Part shown: in pieces, positions 8,131 to 8,512 of the stretch
How the letters are laid out: every line of letters begins with the position of its first letter
Position numbering within the stretch: position 1 is the first letter of the stretch
Source of the DNA: JAYUDN01 sp043739785
Lineage (GTDB): Bacteria; Patescibacteriota; Gracilibacteria; BD1-5; UBA2023
DNA: 8,512 nt
NCBI GenBank assembly: GCA_043739785.1
Contig: JAYUDN010000033.1
Span: 1 to 8,512 of the forward strand
Reading direction: 5' to 3'
Made by a program: the position numbers and the translations under genes
The notes under the pieces: model-generated
Seen by the model: the letters and a program-made list of their open reading frames with translations, nothing else
Databases searched by the model: none
What the model was told of the DNA's origin: nothing

Positions 8131-8512
8131 TTACGGATTCAGGCTTTCAAAAAAACGTTCCTTTACTCTCATCCATTTCGAAGACTGACGACAAAGAAGC
8201 TTCTCATCACTGGATTCTAGAAGGAATTGTTTTATTCCTTCCTCGAGAAATATCGTATTTTGACTCCCCTTCACAAAAACTATCTTCTTTTCTTCTGGAG
8301 AGCTATGGAGTTTATTTTGGATCGCCCTACCGGCATCACGACTCGAAAGAAAATGAAGCGGTGAAAACCGTGCGTCGAGCTCAGGTAGGAGATATCGTTT
8401 CATATTTTCTCACACCAAAACCACTTCTAGATTACTACCGAGAGGAAACGTAGTATTGATACAATGAGCGAGTTCCTGATGCATCGAAGCCGTCATTTCT
8501 CAGAGTTCCCGC
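8131..8512 (-). CDS. murF: MurF-like UDP-MurNAc-tripeptide:D-Ala-D-Ala ligase, C-terminal part
   Basis: The last 126 residues of a Mur ligase are present, ending in UAA at 8133-8131; the start lies beyond the right edge. The visible part begins RELGEMTASMHQELAH, the ELGE...H signature at the start of the C-terminal domain of MurF, with UGA (8502-8500) coding the conserved Gly. It continues with LVGENMKRYL, FLSSRDAGRAI and VFVKGSQNTIFLEEGIK, then LCRQSSKWMRVKERFF. The VKGSQNTIFLEE block matches the VKGS motif of MurF, and the long FLEE...CRQS tail matches, as far as I recall, CPR versions of the family. MurF adds D-Ala-D-Ala to the UDP-MurNAc tripeptide in the cytoplasm using ATP. The ATP-binding and central domains are outside the window, so another Mur-ligase-family member cannot be fully excluded. 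A second UGA (8412-8410) reads as Gly in LVGEN. Confidence 0.82.

Noticed and set aside
8055..8453. Open plus-strand frame of 132 codons opposite murF
   Set aside because: The minus strand here has recognisable MurF motifs; the plus-strand product has none.

Overview
The window comes from the chromosome of a bacterium that reads UGA as glycine (genetic code 25), which points to Candidatus Gracilibacteria (BD1-5) or Absconditabacteria (SR1) of the Patescibacteria/CPR. With UGA as a stop, the minus strand is a string of short fragments. With UGA as Gly it gives four long reading frames, three of which end here and all three in UAA. UGA falls where Gly is conserved: the MurF ELGE motif, the YRSAGG and TGWVL motifs of tail-fibre-like proteins, and internal repeats in which sister copies use GGA or GGT. 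CGA still reads as Arg, so the CGA/CGG-to-Trp change reported in some Absconditabacterales is not supported.

All recognised genes lie on the minus strand, in transcription order from the right edge. (1) 8512-8131: the C-terminal end of a MurF-like Mur ligase. (2) 7942-5915: a 675-residue exported peptidoglycan hydrolase with a signal/anchor, a long coiled coil, an M23 zinc endopeptidase domain and a C-terminal lysozyme-like domain. (3) 5584-4211: a 457-residue exported protein with three GWI motifs, of a type seen in CPR bacteria. (4) 4174 to beyond the left edge: at least 1391 residues of a giant secreted fibre- or adhesin-like protein. The two gaps, 7943-8130 and 5585-5914, are AT-rich and hold weak regulatory candidates and one perfect AT-only hairpin.

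The window is devoted to the cell envelope: peptidoglycan synthesis and remodelling (MurF, M23/lysozyme) followed by two exported surface proteins 36 bases apart, probably co-transcribed. The giant protein is the most striking item. It has a bacterial signal peptide but is otherwise built like a phage tail fibre or S74-type fibre: repeated GIGT...KLEVAGQIKITGG modules of exactly 42 residues, ten 17-residue YadA-head-like repeats, and a far part resembling classical phage tail-fibre sequence. In an epibiotic or predatory CPR lineage, a host-attachment fibre is a reasonable hypothesis, not proven here. The ORFs on the plus strand look like antisense shadows.
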